Source: a virus. Taken from it: a stretch of DNA of 64,000 nt. Below are positions 50,901-63,100 of the stretch, one piece after another (the stretch's first letter is position 1; the number at the start of each line of letters is the position of its first letter). The position numbers and the translations under genes are program-made. The notes below the pieces were generated by a model. That model ran no database searches. It had not been told where the DNA came from and saw only the letters and a list, made by a program, of their open reading frames with translations. The stretch lies in the IMG/VR virus record IMGVR_UViG_3300020474_000006, positions 1 to 64,000 of that record; one strand, 5' to 3'.

Positions 50901-52544
50901 AGTAACTGCAATAGCAATTCTTCCATCTTCAAGTCCATTAAAAGAGAGTCTCTCATTAGAAACAAAAGTTCCCTTACTATCATATACAGTAACAGCGGTT
51001 CCTGCACTTACAGGATGTCTTAAGAAACCAGTAGCACCGCTAGAATTTCCTTTTACGAAGGTAGGAACAGTTAGAGTATGTGCCTGATTTAAAGCAATTT
51101 CAGTTGTTGTCTGCACATCATACAGGGACAAATCCCACTGGTTTGTATTTGCGTTAGATGTGCTATAAGTTCCAGATTCAAGTCTAAAGTCATATACCCT
51201 TGCAAGACCAATTTCTTTTCCTGGAGCACTTTCAGAATTAACTCCAACTCTTTGATCTCGTAAACTTATAACGAAAGTATTACCAACTCCAATTGTAGGT
51301 GCTCTATAAACACTATTAATTTTGAAAGTTGCACCTGTGTTATAAATGAAATTTTGATTTTCTAAAGTTTTTGTAGTTCTCGGTTTATCTACATCAATAT
51401 ATGTTGTATTGAGAGTCTCAATTTCATATCCCTTTACATATGCCTTTCCAGGGGAGAGTTTGTACAGTGCAAGATTATCGGTGGGAGTTGCTCCTCCAGA
51501 AGTAAATTGTCCTGCGTTAAATACTCCATTATTTCCAGTTTGATCGTTTAGTGACTCTGCAACAGAAACATCAAATGGTCTTACATAATAATGACCAGAC
51601 TCATCAAAAGTTCTTCTTGCCAGAATATCGGTCCAGTCTTTATTGAGGTATCCACCTCCCTGATTTGTCTGTAAAGAAGCAGTTTGAATAACCCCATTAA
51701 TTACAGTTGCTAGTAAAATGAAATTATCATCACTAAAATCATCTAAAGGTTTTTTAAATAAACTTACACTAACTCTAAGTCTGTCTGCACCAGGAGCAGC
51801 ATAGTTATTAAATCCTTGAGAATTATCATTAAGAGATTCGTCTAAATCTGCAGTAACGATTTCTTCATCAACGAAAAAACCAATCCTATAACTTGGAGTA
51901 TTGCTATATTGATCAAGAACTAAAGTTTCTCTATTAACATTAACAAAACTACCCCTAATAAAGTAGACACCATTCTCTACAGAAAAAGCAGACCCAGTTG
52001 CAGCAGCATTAGATGCTATAGTACTTGCAAAAGCGGACCCAACGGGAATAGTTGTATTACCAAGTAGTCCAGAAATAATAACTTCATTACAAGTTAATGT
52101 TTCCGCATCAAAAAATGTTTGAGTCTGGTTATTTGTTGTACTGGAACCCAAATAATTAACATAAAGGGTTATATTTCCATTTTCAGAATCTTCAGGTAGG
52201 ATAATACTATCAACAACAGCAGTTACACCAGATCTAACTCCAGTGATTTTTGTTCCAATTAACTGATCTACATACGCAGATACAGGAACCCCTTGAAAAT
52301 TATTATCTAATTGAATTGCATAATATAATCTAGTATATGCAGTATTTCCAGGAATTACCTTAGCACCTTCTTTAAAAAAGTGCAGACCAAATTTTTCAAT
52401 TTGATTTTGCAGTATAGACTGGAGACTTGTTAGCTCTCTTGCCTGAATAGGATATCCGGGTTTGAATAATACCTTATGGTAATCGTTAGCGGGATCAAAA
52501 TCGTCAAAATATGGCGCTACGTTGAGATTCGTTTGTTGAGGCAT
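45000..52544 (-). CDS. giant baseplate/tail structural protein (DUF4815-like)
   Basis: A 2514-residue protein. The N-terminus FKPGYPIQARELTSLQSILQNQIEK-type pattern (about residues 27-52) matches the DUF4815 family of large phage tail proteins. The body is a mosaic of beta domains with repeats such as SGATGFLRHP, SGAVAIVAEI and GAQATLDDV, and a GGGY/GSGY section (about ITAGGSGYVVGD). It ends YVPRIKDLRVIALA. It follows gp8 by 6 bases and takes the place of T4 genes 9 to 12, whose products are not seen here, so it may combine wedge, pin and fibre-socket roles. That is inferred from order. Confidence 0.85.
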   Translation of the reverse strand: MPQQTNLNVAPYFDDFDPANDYHKVLFKPGYPIQARELTSLQSILQNQIEKFGLHFFKEGAKVIPGNTAYTRLYYAIQLDNNFQGVPVSAYVDQLIGTKITGVRSGVTAVVDSIILPEDSENGNITLYVNYLGSSTTNNQTQTFFDAETLTCNEVIISGLLGNTTIPVGSAFASTIASNAAATGSAFSVENGVYFIRGSFVNVNRETLVLDQYSNTPSYRIGFFVDEEIVTADLDESLNDNSQGFNNYAAPGADRLRVSVSLFKKPLDDFSDDNFILLATVINGVIQTASLQTNQGGGYLNKDWTDILARRTFDESGHYYVRPFDVSVAESLNDQTGNNGVFNAGQFTSGGATPTDNLALYKLSPGKAYVKGYEIETLNTTYIDVDKPRTTKTLENQNFIYNTGATFKINSVYRAPTIGVGNTFVISLRDQRVGVNSESAPGKEIGLARVYDFRLESGTYSTSNANTNQWDLSLYDVQTTTEIALNQAHTLTVPTFVKGNSSGATGFLRHPVSAGTAVTVYDSKGTFVSNERLSFNGLEDGRIAIAVTENKISNVKSVYGSSNTLDLANGITGVNTFSANILQSNNFTVGIATISPKSGGVSTITASNQLFPGTVIRENDLIRYTDTTPGLTEDPIIARVTGVGTATVSIEGVATVSGIASGFLPAATLNVTDLQVLNTELSKSSDNTLYTLLPKPNVAAVDIAESIITIRKTISVDISSGQLSVQATAGPNETFLPFDDERYVLIRSDGKTEQLSSDRFELSSDGKSLQIRNLGTDNSGATLIATLRKTNPKSKVKIKNKVKSIIVDKSRLQGSGIGTTTLNNGLTYGNYPYGTRVEDQLISLNSPDIISIQGIFESADTSVASAPKVSLLNIISPSTTTSDMLIGERIVGQTSGAVAIVAEIVDASTISLIYKNESVLIEGETVEFDESDISARVSTLSTPSFNISSNYTFRTGQEDTLYSYGSIKRKVKSSAPVNQLKIYFTSAYFDTTDNGDIITIDSYKNFDYSEEIKTVNGYRTSDIIDLRPRVSEYSVAENVRSPLEFAGRVFNGAGQSIQNILASDESIIADVDYYQGRIDRVFLSKDGRFQVVYGTPSDDPVNPNPVDDAIEICTVELPPYLFNVSDAKLAFNQHKRYRMQDIKKLEDRIRSLEYYTTLSLLEKETANLFVSDSEGLNRFKSGFFVDNFSGFQTQDDSFDIKNSIDIKYNELRPKHYTNSVDMILGPVVDRDPNADSSVAAIEGNNVRKGDDILTLDYAEVEYITQAFATRTESVTPFLISFWNGTMELTPSTDSWVDTTRLEAKTILQEGDYNETFDALVANGEVDPQTGFGPILWDSWETNWGGITDETTTRRRVINNGPATIHRQGPGNRSRRSVQTRQVTDQVVEETIVSRVQSGVQSRDGSRTIVTEQFDTTSLGDRTISRDLIANMRSRNIEFVSRKMKPLTRLYAFFDGIDVTRYCVPKLLEISMTSGTFQVGETVVGTIVRTGLSEESNETSPRITFRVAQSNHREGAYDSPTKTFRENPYTNRPLSGSYSSTSTILNVDTLSLSEQPQGSYFGYVQTGMTFVGETSGAQATLDDVRLIADLSSTIIGSLFIPNPNNPNFPKFETGTKTFTLVNDIDNNQDLASTIAEEAFTSTGTLETVQENILSVRNARIEQRREFQDRNVEQTLGTQVVNSNVVSTQQRTQTIITWYDPLAQSFLVEDETGCFLTSCDVFFRTVDDLDVPVVFQLRSMDNGLPTTKILPGSEIVLDPSDIQTSSDGSVATNVQFKSPVYVEGGTEYAICLASNSTKYTVYISRIGENDLLTDTFISNQPYLGSLFKSQNNTTWEPSQWEDLKFTLYRADFVESGSVEFYSPELTQGNAQIAKLLPDPISIASKKIRVGLGTTVGDSGYQIGNTFFQDGTNATGDLVGTAGSVTGTLSVSNPGIGYTPASGSYTFAGVNLVTLTGSGRGATAEISILNGGIVASGATITAGGSGYVVGDVLGISTIGIATIGRDAKLTVTGIGVTNEIILDNVQGNFVVGGGKSMNYFDSVGVAKTLNNDLPGAPGGDVQIASIVTINDGLHMNISHQNHGMYFTENSVRLSGVKPDIKPTTLSAAYPADSTSGLTVGLGATFATFENVGVGTTNSGLLLIGDEVITYTNVTGNTIGGTIVRGRNPKTYPAGTPVFKYELSGISLDRINKTHSLADVTESNPFTFDSYKIKLDVSGNTGTARNTDVGFPQLSLNRSKSTGGTKVRATQNMPFELITPNVHNMTVPGTTIGAELRTTTSKSFSGTEVPFLNAGFDDIIINQKNYFDSPRMIASKINEDANLTTVPGSKSMNMRMFLNTVDTRLTPVIDTQRVSAVLTSNRVNDVVTNYATDSRVDSIEEDPTACQYISKEIVLENSASSIKVIISAHINLDADIRAFYSVANEPGFEPIFSPFPGYSNLNTRGQVIAPQNNNGQPDVFIVKSNTLAHDSALVDYREYTFSIDNLPSFKTYRVKLNLTSRNQCYVPRIKDLRVIALA

Positions 52545-52550
52545 AATTCT

Positions 52551-54104
52551 TTAGAACTGCAAAATAACTTTTATGTCTTCTTTTTGGTTTGACGATCTGG
52601 TTATAGATGGTCTGTTGTCAACGTAAATAATATTTCCAGAGTGTTTTTTAACCTCAGGACTGGCAACACCGCTCGTAAAACTCTGACCAAGATAGTAAGT
52701 ACGATTATTTATTACCGTAGATATACCAGTAAAGTTTTCATCAATATTTAAATTTGAACCAGTAGATGGACTGATGGATAAACTTCCACCTGTTCCGGGA
52801 GTTGATGTAAATTCGGTTAAATCAAATCCGTATGTGGGTTGAGTTTGTGCTGTTCCAACCGTATTAAATCCGGCAAGACTCCTGTCCTGCCAAAATTTAA
52901 GAATTCCAGTAGTCTGATCATAACTAACAACTCTTCCTACAGCAGTTGATCCTGTGGATACCGTTTGAGTAAAATATGAATCTGCTGTAAAGGTTGCAGT
53001 ACTATACCCAGTTCCTACCAATTTAAGTGCATTTACAGCAGATGCTTTACTCAATTCTAATTTTGAGGACGAACCAAACTGTTCTGGATTTTCTACAACA
53101 CCAATTCTGGATATTTGATTTCCAGTAATAAAATCTGGATTTTCATTATCATTTTCAATTCTAGAATAAAGAAGTACGTTGTATGCTCCCAATTCTCTAT
53201 AAACGTCTGCACCATGCCCTCCTTGTGGAGGAATAATTACATCAAAGGTTGGTCTAGTGGTTCCTGTAGGAACTCCACCAGCAACCAAATCGATATTTCC
53301 ATAAGTGTAACCCGAACCCTGATTGGAAACAATTACTTGTCCTACTTGCTGATTACCATTGATTACAATAGTACATTCTGCTCCAGTTCCATCTCCTCTG
53401 ATAGGAACTCCTGTATAAGTTGCATTTGCCGTTCCTAAACCAACTCCACGATTGGTAATAGTTGCAATTTTTATGCTACCATCAATCGAGTTATCTCTAA
53501 CTGCTGCATTAGTAGTTGCAGTTCCCCAATTTGCCGGAACTGGCATATATTGGGTAGACTCAAATTTTACTACCTCACTTGGTTTAATAGTATACAAATA
53601 CTTCCAAATATATCCATCACCACTAGTTCCTGCACTTCTTGGTTCCAAATCAGTGAAAGTTGGTTCATCTAAAGATGCCCTTCCTGTAGGATTGTCTGGG
53701 TCTATTCCGTTGTGCAGGCAAATATAAACTCTAAAGTCACTATTCATTACAAAATAATTTGCAAGATATAATGAAGTTGATCCAGAAATCTTTGCTGTGT
53801 TAGTTCTACTATAATCATGACGATACATGTCATAAGCAGTACCAGAACTCCATGTTCTTTTTGGAACTACTTGATTTGCATCAGAAGTCTCAATCTTCTT
53901 GAGAGCAATCATTGTATCCCAATAATCGTTCTCTTGATCAAAATTATCTTTAGGTGCAGGAGGATCAGTATCCCAATCACTTTGATAATCTGTAGGATTA
54001 GGTAACCCAACAAAAGAATAATAAGAGTTGCTGGAATTATTCACTCCAGCAATAAAATTCTTTGCGTTTAATATCCTAATCTGATCCGTTATAATAGCAG
54101 CCAT
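52551..54104 (-). CDS. gp8: gp8 baseplate wedge protein
   Basis: A 517-residue protein. The C-terminal end NIIYVDNRPSITRSSNQKEDIKVILQF-type pattern aligns with the T4 gp8 terminus (MIYMENRPPI ... EEINILFTF), and GDGYIWKYLYTI matches the GDGYVWEYLF stretch. It is longer than T4 gp8 (334), through a middle insertion with repeats such as NRGVGLGTANATY and NQGSGYTYGNIDL. It has an AATAAATA promoter 19 bases upstream. Confidence 0.88.
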   Translation of the reverse strand: MAAIITDQIRILNAKNFIAGVNNSSNSYYSFVGLPNPTDYQSDWDTDPPAPKDNFDQENDYWDTMIALKKIETSDANQVVPKRTWSSGTAYDMYRHDYSRTNTAKISGSTSLYLANYFVMNSDFRVYICLHNGIDPDNPTGRASLDEPTFTDLEPRSAGTSGDGYIWKYLYTIKPSEVVKFESTQYMPVPANWGTATTNAAVRDNSIDGSIKIATITNRGVGLGTANATYTGVPIRGDGTGAECTIVINGNQQVGQVIVSNQGSGYTYGNIDLVAGGVPTGTTRPTFDVIIPPQGGHGADVYRELGAYNVLLYSRIENDNENPDFITGNQISRIGVVENPEQFGSSSKLELSKASAVNALKLVGTGYSTATFTADSYFTQTVSTGSTAVGRVVSYDQTTGILKFWQDRSLAGFNTVGTAQTQPTYGFDLTEFTSTPGTGGSLSISPSTGSNLNIDENFTGISTVINNRTYYLGQSFTSGVASPEVKKHSGNIIYVDNRPSITRSSNQKEDIKVILQF

Positions 54105-54122
54105 TTGACGCAGGTTTTTCTT

Positions 54123-54130
54123 TATTTATT
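54123..54130 (-). promoter_or_regulatory. late promoter of gp8
   Basis: AATAAATA on the minus strand, 19 bases before the gp8 ATG and overlapping the stop of the giant gene. Confidence 0.58.
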
Positions 54131-57100
54131 AGGAGTTTGCGGTATAATTTTTAGACTTCAAGAAGTTTGTTCTAACAACTCTAGTCGAAGTAGTTATACC
54201 AGAAGTGTATGCGGTGTAAGAACTTGTGAGATCTCTAGAGGAAACATCAATTCTTCCCCAACTAAAGTTACCGAAACCAGTATCGGAAGTTGTGATTCCA
54301 GTGCTGTATCCCGAAGGAACAGCGGTAGCATCAACAAACAATCGTTTGACTGTAGTTGATATTCCAACAACATCTCTAGTCAGTGTCTCTACATTAGAGA
54401 CCTCGTATATTCCATCAAATGTGTTTCCCATACCAACGTTGGACTTCTTAATCATGAAGTAATCATTTGCTTGAATAGATGTTATTGTAACGGCAGTTCC
54501 AGCAACAACTGTATTTCTAAGGAAGGAATCATATGGAATATGAATATCAAAGATAAATTTAGGACCAGCAGTGGTTCCAAATCCAACAACAATACCATTA
54601 TCACCAGAATAAGTATTTACACTACATGCCTCTTCAGTATGTCCTGGAGGAGAGATAAGAACAGTAGGCACGCTTGTATATGTATAACCAACTCCGGGTG
54701 AGGTAATTGCAACACCAGTCACAGTTCCACCAGCACTTATAGTCACTGTACCAAATGCTCTAGACGCAGAGGTGTAACCGAAACTTACTGTTGCAGTGCT
54801 ATATCCAACACCACCGTCAGATATTACAACGGAAGAAATAGTTCCAAACCCAGAAACAACAGCTGTTGCAGATGCACCAACTTTTGGTTCTTGAGCAATA
54901 AATTTAATTTTATCTTGGAACTGTAAGTCTGCTGCCTCGTTTTGTGGATTAAATAGTGGTCTTAAACTATCGACATATACTGCAGTTGAACCTACACCAA
55001 CATTTTTAATAATGTATGCTGTTGGATTAATAATGGGTTCATAGAGTTCCCTATCTTTTCCTGTTGGAATACCATCAATAATCTTATCTTCAGTTTGTCT
55101 GCACCAGGTAACTGGTCTTTCTAAAGTTACATCATTAGTATTTCCTGGTCCAAAGTAAGGATTTGTTGCAACATTGCCGGTTGAAAGAACGTTAAGAACA
55201 CTTCTTTCATCTTCATCAAGACTTTGTGCTTGAGAACCAGCCATATGTTTGAGTTGTAACGTATCACCTTTCTTAACCGTTTCGATTACATCTCTAAAAA
55301 TAACGTCACTATCACCATTTCCTTTATAGAAAATAATGGTAACAATATCACCAATCTTCAGTGCCTCAGTAAAGGTGAGTGTGCTTCCCCCGGTAAATTC
55401 ATATCCTACACCTGGTTCCTGTAAAATGTCATTTACAAAAATAATCAATACATCTTGAACATCGATTTTTGAACCTGGAGAAGAAACAATTGAAGTAATT
55501 GCTCCGTTCAATTTAAGAGGGAAATCTTTTCTTGCTCCATCAATAAGGTCTTCAATATTATCAAGAACCTGTAAAGTTCCTACAGACCAACCTGCAAACT
55601 TATCGTCTGCAATTTCATCGACAGTAACTTGGAACTCATTCCCAGAATAAGATGATGTAGTTGGTATTCCTGTTGTTCCTCCGATTGCAACTGTTAATAT
55701 AGCGCCATCTCTATAACCATATCCAGTATTATCAATTTGAAAATCAATAACGCTGGAACCGTTACCAACTACAACATCGATAGTTGCTTCAGTTCCAACT
55801 CCAGCGGCGGAGGAAGAACTGTAGAATAAGCGCATATTTGAATATGCTGTGGGGTCATCAATAACAATATCAATCGGTTTTTTGACAGTTCCACATCTTG
55901 CATAGAAGTGCGTGCGAGTAGAAACACCCGTGTTTATTTCAAAATTAGTGCTATCAATAATTCTGAGAACACTTGATCCTTGTGATGCAGGATCAAATCC
56001 ACTAGCGGAGTTGTTACTAACTCTTGGTGCAATAAGAGCAGGTTGTGCCACACCACCACTTTGATAGAATGTTGGAACAGTAGAAACTCCAACATTTATA
56101 ACAAATTCGGTAGTACTGGGAACAGAAGTTACTTTAGAACCACAATATGCAGGATCAGTTGTTCTTGGATAAACATGAGTAGAAGATCCACCGTCTAAAC
56201 CACAAGTAAATGCCAATCCAGTAAGAATAACGTCACTTTTTTGTCCTGTAGTGGAAAGATTGTGAGCAGATGATGTAGTCACTGTCATGATACCACTTAT
56301 GTTGTCATAAATGGCATTACTTACATTAACAGGACCAGAACCACTATAATCGCATGTAAATGCAATTCCAGAAACAATAATCTCTTCGCCAAAAGATAAT
56401 CCATGTGCAGTGGAAGTTGTAACAGTTGTCAATCCAGTTATGGAATTATATCCAACGTTTGATATGGAACGAGGTGCATAGAAAACTCTATCAGTTGTGA
56501 TAGCTACTGAAGTTATGTTACCTGCAGAAATAGAAGCGATTCCAACTGGAATAACAGTAGATCCAGAGACATCTGGCAATCTTACTCCGACAGAAACATT
56601 TGTTTGTATTCCAGACCTATAACCAGAACCACTATTACCAATCGATACTGAAGTGATCGTACCAGCAGAAGATACAACTGCCGTGCCACCAGCAGCAACT
56701 AAAGGTTGATAACCAAATCCTTCAGTCGAACCAACAGAAACTATAATTCCACCTTTAGGGAAACTAGAAATTCCTACATCAGGTCCAAGAGGAGTTTGTG
56801 GAGAAGTGCCATTGAATGTTACAGAAGTAATTCCAGAATTCTCAGACAGAACATAATCTTTATCCGAAGAAGGAACTTGGAAAATATCATTAATTAGAAT
56901 AATTGCATTTTCATTAGTAATTCCCGTTATATTACTACTAGATTGTTCTAAAGTAAATTGATTAGTAGTCCCATTAAACTGGTCATTAATATTATCGAAG
57001 ATATAATTTTTATTGTAAGAATTATTAGATCCTCCAGTTATTCCCGACCTAATAAAACTTCTTCCTTGGAAAGTAGAACTTGTCGTAATTCCAACGTAGT

Positions 57101-60100
57101 CTCTTTGATCTGGTGGATTAGTTGTGGAACCAATAGGAGTATTTCCAAAAGGTGCTTCTACAAAATTAAGAACATTATCCACAACATTATAGTTTCCTGT
57201 AATTTTAGTAACTAAAGCATGAGTTCCAGCAGCGGCAACTTTAGTTCCCAACCATCCTCTGCGGACTTTTATGAAATTAGTGCTGCCGATACCAACACCT
57301 TCAATCTTCATAATCTCACTACCAACTCTGATTAGATCAGATCCAAAGAATGATGTTATTCCACTAAATTTAACTATGTTTTCAAAGATTGATGTATTAG
57401 TAGACAATCCTGTAGTTACTGAAGTAGCAACAATAGGAGATTGTATGAGGTTATCAATAGCAACCATAATCTTAGCATTCTGATTAGTTGCCACAAATCT
57501 ATGAGAAGTTCCAATACCAACACTTTCAAGTTCTACTATTTCAGGAACCTCTTTAAGTGCGTTTTCAGCACTAGCCGCAATCTTAATATTGTTATCGTCA
57601 ACCTTGACTGCAAAGATATTTTCTCCAGGTAAGAATGTTGTATTTGAAGCACCAACGAAAGATGTTGTAGCGATTCCAACAGCAGAGGAAGCAGTTCCAA
57701 CGTGAACATATTCAATCTTCTCACCACTTACAAAGAAGTGATTTGGAATAGTAATGGTATTACTTGTTACATTAACAATTGAACTATCATTACCAGTGAA
57801 GTATCTTTCAAAAATCTCATTATTTTCATGGGTTAGTCCAAATGCTCTCTTGATATCTGATTCGGTTCCTTCATAAGTTCCAAATTCTCCCCCAATAGAA
57901 GCGTTACTGAAAGTAATCGCAACTCCTAGGTTAGTGTCTTGATCAAGAGTAACTGCATTTTTAAATACAGTTACTTTCGTAGCAATACTTGCATTTGGAG
58001 TAAACAGAAGAGAGACCGTACCAGTGCTATCAATACTAGTTCCAAATGTTCCTAATCCAACACCAGTTTCAACATTACCATACTCAGTGAAATAGGTATC
58101 ATATGAATTTGTCGCATCAAGATAGTCATCAACAACAACTAATTCCGAAATCTGATATCTACCATTAGTTGTATCAGCAACCTGTGCTATGAAGTATGCA
58201 GAATCGTAATCATTACCGTATTGGGAGACAGTTGTAACTCCAGGAGTTCCCGAGGCAGAAATACTGGTTGTCCTTCCATCAATTTCAGCAAATTGCAATT
58301 TAGTTGTTCCAATTCCAGAAGTATTTTGAGACAATGCAACTTGAACGGTGTTCACTAAACATGTAGTAGCGATACCTACGCCAGGGTGGAAATCAATTTC
58401 CAAATTGCTTCCTGATATTGCCGCAGAGTAAGTTCCGAGTCCTACACCACCAGAGAAAGAGTCAAATCCCCCAGTAGTCAGTTGACCAAATTCAAGTAAC
58501 TCTACTGTAGTTCCATCATGAGTGACATTAAGTTCAACCATCTCAAATTTATCATTCTGTGTAGAATCTGGATTGATAGATACCAAAACTTTAGCAGAAT
58601 TATATGTACTCGCTATCGATACAATCGTAGAACTAGAACCAGAAGTGACTTCAGTGTTAGAAGTGTCTACTAAAACACCGCTGCCAAAATAAGTAACCCC
58701 AGTTCCTACAGTTGCTATACCACTAATATTGTAAGATAATGTAGTTACATTGTAGTCATTAATGGTAGATTTAGTCGGATAGAATAGCAATTGACCATCT
58801 GTTCCACTAACAGAGAAGTCAAAAGAACCTTGATCATATTGAGTTTCAATTCTTCCATATTGATTCATATATGCTTTTACGCCATCATGAACCAAATCCA
58901 CAATAAGAAGTTGTCTTTCCTGAGTATATCTCTTATCTCTAACATAAGTAACATATTTTAATGCTCTTGCATCAGAGAGACTGAATGTGTTAATAACACT
59001 AAACGGAGTTAATCTTGGTTCACTGTTAAATTCTCCACTAATATCATCAATAGAAAGAACCCTGTTTCCGACAGATTCAAAATAGTCCGTTAGGATTCTA
59101 TTGGTAAATATCATTTCGTCGGATATTGTTCCCGAGTTAATATTATTTTCTGTCACCAAATCAAAGTCAGCAACACAATTTAAATTACCAAATCCATTCA
59201 AATCATTTACTATATCTACAGATCCAAGTTCAGTAGACAGTCCAACTGACATTTGATTAGAATTTGTAGATTCTAACTGATAATCGGAGAATTTTTTATA
59301 TCCTAAAGTGTGGTTGGTTGATGAAACAACATCATTCCAAGTATCATATGGGACTTCGGATTTAAGAGAATATGAGAATTTTTGATAATAAAAATTGTCT
59401 TGAATTCTTTGAAGATTGTAGTTAAGTTCTCCAGAATCACTTTGCCATCCCCTAACAACTTTTGATGTTGCATCATATTCGAGATAAGTTTCAAATGAAG
59501 TTACAGAAGAAGCAATACTGACAACTCTAGATGATTTGCCAGTTATCTTTTCTCCAACTACGAAGTTGTCCTTGGAGGATACTCTAACGATAGATGTGAT
59601 AGGATTCCAATCTTCAACTACTCCAGTTGCAGATTCTGAGGTGACAGTTTCTCCTATAACGTAATTATTAAGAACTAAATCACTACTAAAGGTGGGGAAA
59701 TGTTTTTGTGCCGTTATTCTTGCAGTGGAATTTACAGCATCAAATTGACCTGGGAATTGATCTTCTTCAAAAAGATTGGACATATTGAATCTAACCGACC
59801 CAATTCCACCAAGATTAGGACTGACCTCAGTTAGTTCAAATAACTTATAAGCATATCCAGATGAATTGTAGTTTTGTCCTGTCGATCCAACTCCAACACT
59901 TACACTTTCAACTAGAACTTTATCGCCAACTGCAAATGGGAAACTATTTACCGTGCTAAATCCTACAGATAAAGTTACCAGTGCATCCTTAGTTGTAGGG
60001 AAATATTCAATTGTACTAATTCCTACTCCAGAATCAGTAAGTGTTGGAATAATTGTGGGACTTAAATTAGATAACCCATTTGTATTCTTTAAGATTTTGA

Positions 60101-63100
60101 CCTCAGAACTTCCAAGAGTCATCTTAAGATCTACATCAGTTACAGGTAACTTAGTCTTCCCATCGATTACAACTAGTTTTGGTGTTATGGAAAACCCTCT
60201 CCCAAAAGAAGTTATACCAACGGATTGTAATGTTGCTAATGGTTCAATACGAATCGATTGTGGAAAAAGCAATCTGGGGTTCAAAGTACTATCAGAAGGA
60301 AGATTGAATCCAATATCTTCAATGGAAACAGATTTCAAACTACCAATAGTAGAACTTTGTGCTTCTAAAATTGCTCCATCACCAGAGACACTATTAAGTG
60401 TAGAGATTCCTGGTAAAGCATAATAATTTTTACCTGGATTTATGATGTCAATTTTGGCGATTGAACCTTCAGTATGAGTACAATCTGTTTCATAAAATAT
60501 TTCAGATATAGTTGACGCATAAGATACGCTTTCTGGCAATTCGCTTAAATCATATAAGAAAGAAGTCGTAGACCCTACAATAAGTCTATGATTTCCATTA
60601 TATCCACTGCTTACGATTTTTAATTCATTCCCAGAAATAACATCATCATCAGTCGTTATTTCAGATTTAATAGATGGTAGACTTGCATTATAGACTAAAT
60701 CAAGTTTGTAGAAAAGACTCTCTGGTAAATTAGAATTTACCCGTAAAATAGATTCTCCACCGGCAGAACCAACTTGACCGAAAGATGAATATTCAAATAT
60801 TTTACTATCATCGGATTTATTCCAACGAATTTTGCAGTCTTTATCTTTATAAAGGTTTAATTCAAATGCCGGATAACTAGATCCCAATACGGAATATCCA
60901 AGAGAAGAATCGGAAAGATTAAAAGTAACTGTAGAATCTTTATATAATGATATTGGTGGATTGATTGGATTAATATTACCACCAGTTAATCCAGTGCTGG
61001 CAATTCCAACTGTGACTGGAATGTCTTTAGTGGCATCATAGTAAGTATTAGATAACTTAAAATTATTATCATCTACTCTAGAAATATAATAAATGTTTTC
61101 ATTAATTAATCCGTCAGAAACATCACTACCAATTCCGACATTATAAATTATTTTTTCTCCACCCTTAAACTTATGATCTGGAATATTAATCACTCCAGTT
61201 GATGTGTTAATTCCGGTAGAAGAAAATCCAAGAGGATTGAAAACAACATTTCTATTGTAATCATTATATTTTACGGTTATATTTTTGTTTGTTCTAGGAT
61301 TGACAAATATATCTACTCTATGTTTTGCACTGATTCCATGTGCTTCTGTTGTGTTTACGGTGACAGTATTCTTCTTTATTTCTCCAGTTATTACCGTATG
61401 ATTAGTGGTAAAACTATGAGAATTACCGACACCAACACCTTTAAAGAACAGCGTTGAAGACCCTCTATGTGAGGCAGCAACCCCGACAAAAGTTCCAGTA
61501 GTCCCAAGACCAACCCTAACTGTTGCAATTCCAATAAGGTCATCATCTACTCTAGCAACAAATACTTTATCTCCACTAGCAAGAGTTGTTCCTAAACCAA
61601 CATTAGTTTCATCTTGAACATAAAGACCTGTTCCACCATTCCCTGTAGAGTAAGTTAATTGATCTCCCGTTTTAAAACTATGATTTTTAAAATAAAGAGT
61701 TTTGGTTGGGATAAATTTTTGAGTGATGCCTGCACCTGGATTTGCAAAGGAAAGTGTAGATCCAATACCAATTCCAGCAGTAGTTCCTAATCCAACTGTT
61801 TCAGATGGATCAAAGTAAACCTCTTCATTTCTTGTAAATTTGTATGTTGAAGTAATACCAGTATTAATATCAAGATTTCTAGAATCCTCAATAAGAAACT
61901 TACCAATACTGTGTCCGGCAGAGACAGTTCCACTAACTGATCTTAAAACTCTCAATCTAGAGTTTTCAAAGTCTACATTAAGTACCTTTACTTTCTCTGT
62001 TCCAATACCCAAAACATCATTCACCTTAGTATTAAGAATATCACCAGTTACACTAAAGTAAGTAACTAATCCAGTTACCCCTTCAGTTCCAATTGCAACT
62101 GCGGTTGTTCCAACACCAGCAAGACGAAGTACGTTAGAAGAAATTCCTACTGAATATGTTCCCTCAATTCCACTGGCATTTGTGGAAAGTCCAGTAATTC
62201 TTATCACATCTAAGTTTTGGAACTCATGAGGATTATCGCAAACAACTTCATACTTTCCAGAAGATTTGGGATATATTTCTACCCCAGCAATAGAACTAGT
62301 TGCTACACTGATATTGGAAACTGGTTTACCTACTATCTTACTGATTCTAGCATAAGCACTATCTCCACTAGTTCTACTATTATTAAATACTAGAGTTTCG
62401 TTTACTTTATAATTACTTCCACCAGTTAAAATTCCAATAGAATCAATAGTTCCTGGAGAAGCAGCATTTATTTTTGCAGTTTGATTAAATTTATTTGGAA
62501 TAAACAGATATGGATACTCCTGGGTATCTTCAATTAAATTGAGTGGATTAGTATTTCTTCTTAAATCGCTTGTCTGAAAATTAAATTGATCTTGATTTGA
62601 TGAAGGATCGAAATTAAATTTATCCGGAATGGAGTAATAATTTTCTCCAATAATATATGGAAAAACCGGTTTTTTGTATTTTTCAAATACTCCAGATGCT
62701 TCGGTCTGCAAATTATTGACCGTCATATAATATGCATAAGTTCCATTGGGATAATCTGGAGTTACTCCAAATCTTCCGTTATTTTCATCAAGGGTTGAAA
62801 CATCAGTAGTTTTAGTATGAGTATAATCTTCAACAAAGAATCCTTCAGGATAAATTGAAAGGGGTGGTCTTCCTGATTTTAAATCAAGAGCATATCCAGA
62901 TTTTAATTGAGTTACTGCACCGCCAGTTTGTGTAGTATATCCATATGGACCATATATTGGGTTACCATCATATGCAAATCCTAATATGGGGGAATGCTGC
63001 TGAGAGTCCACTTCAATACTACTAACTTTACGAAGATCACTTTCTCCATATAAGACATTTCCTTCTGAGTTAACAGAATATGTACTTTCTCTTAAAACTC

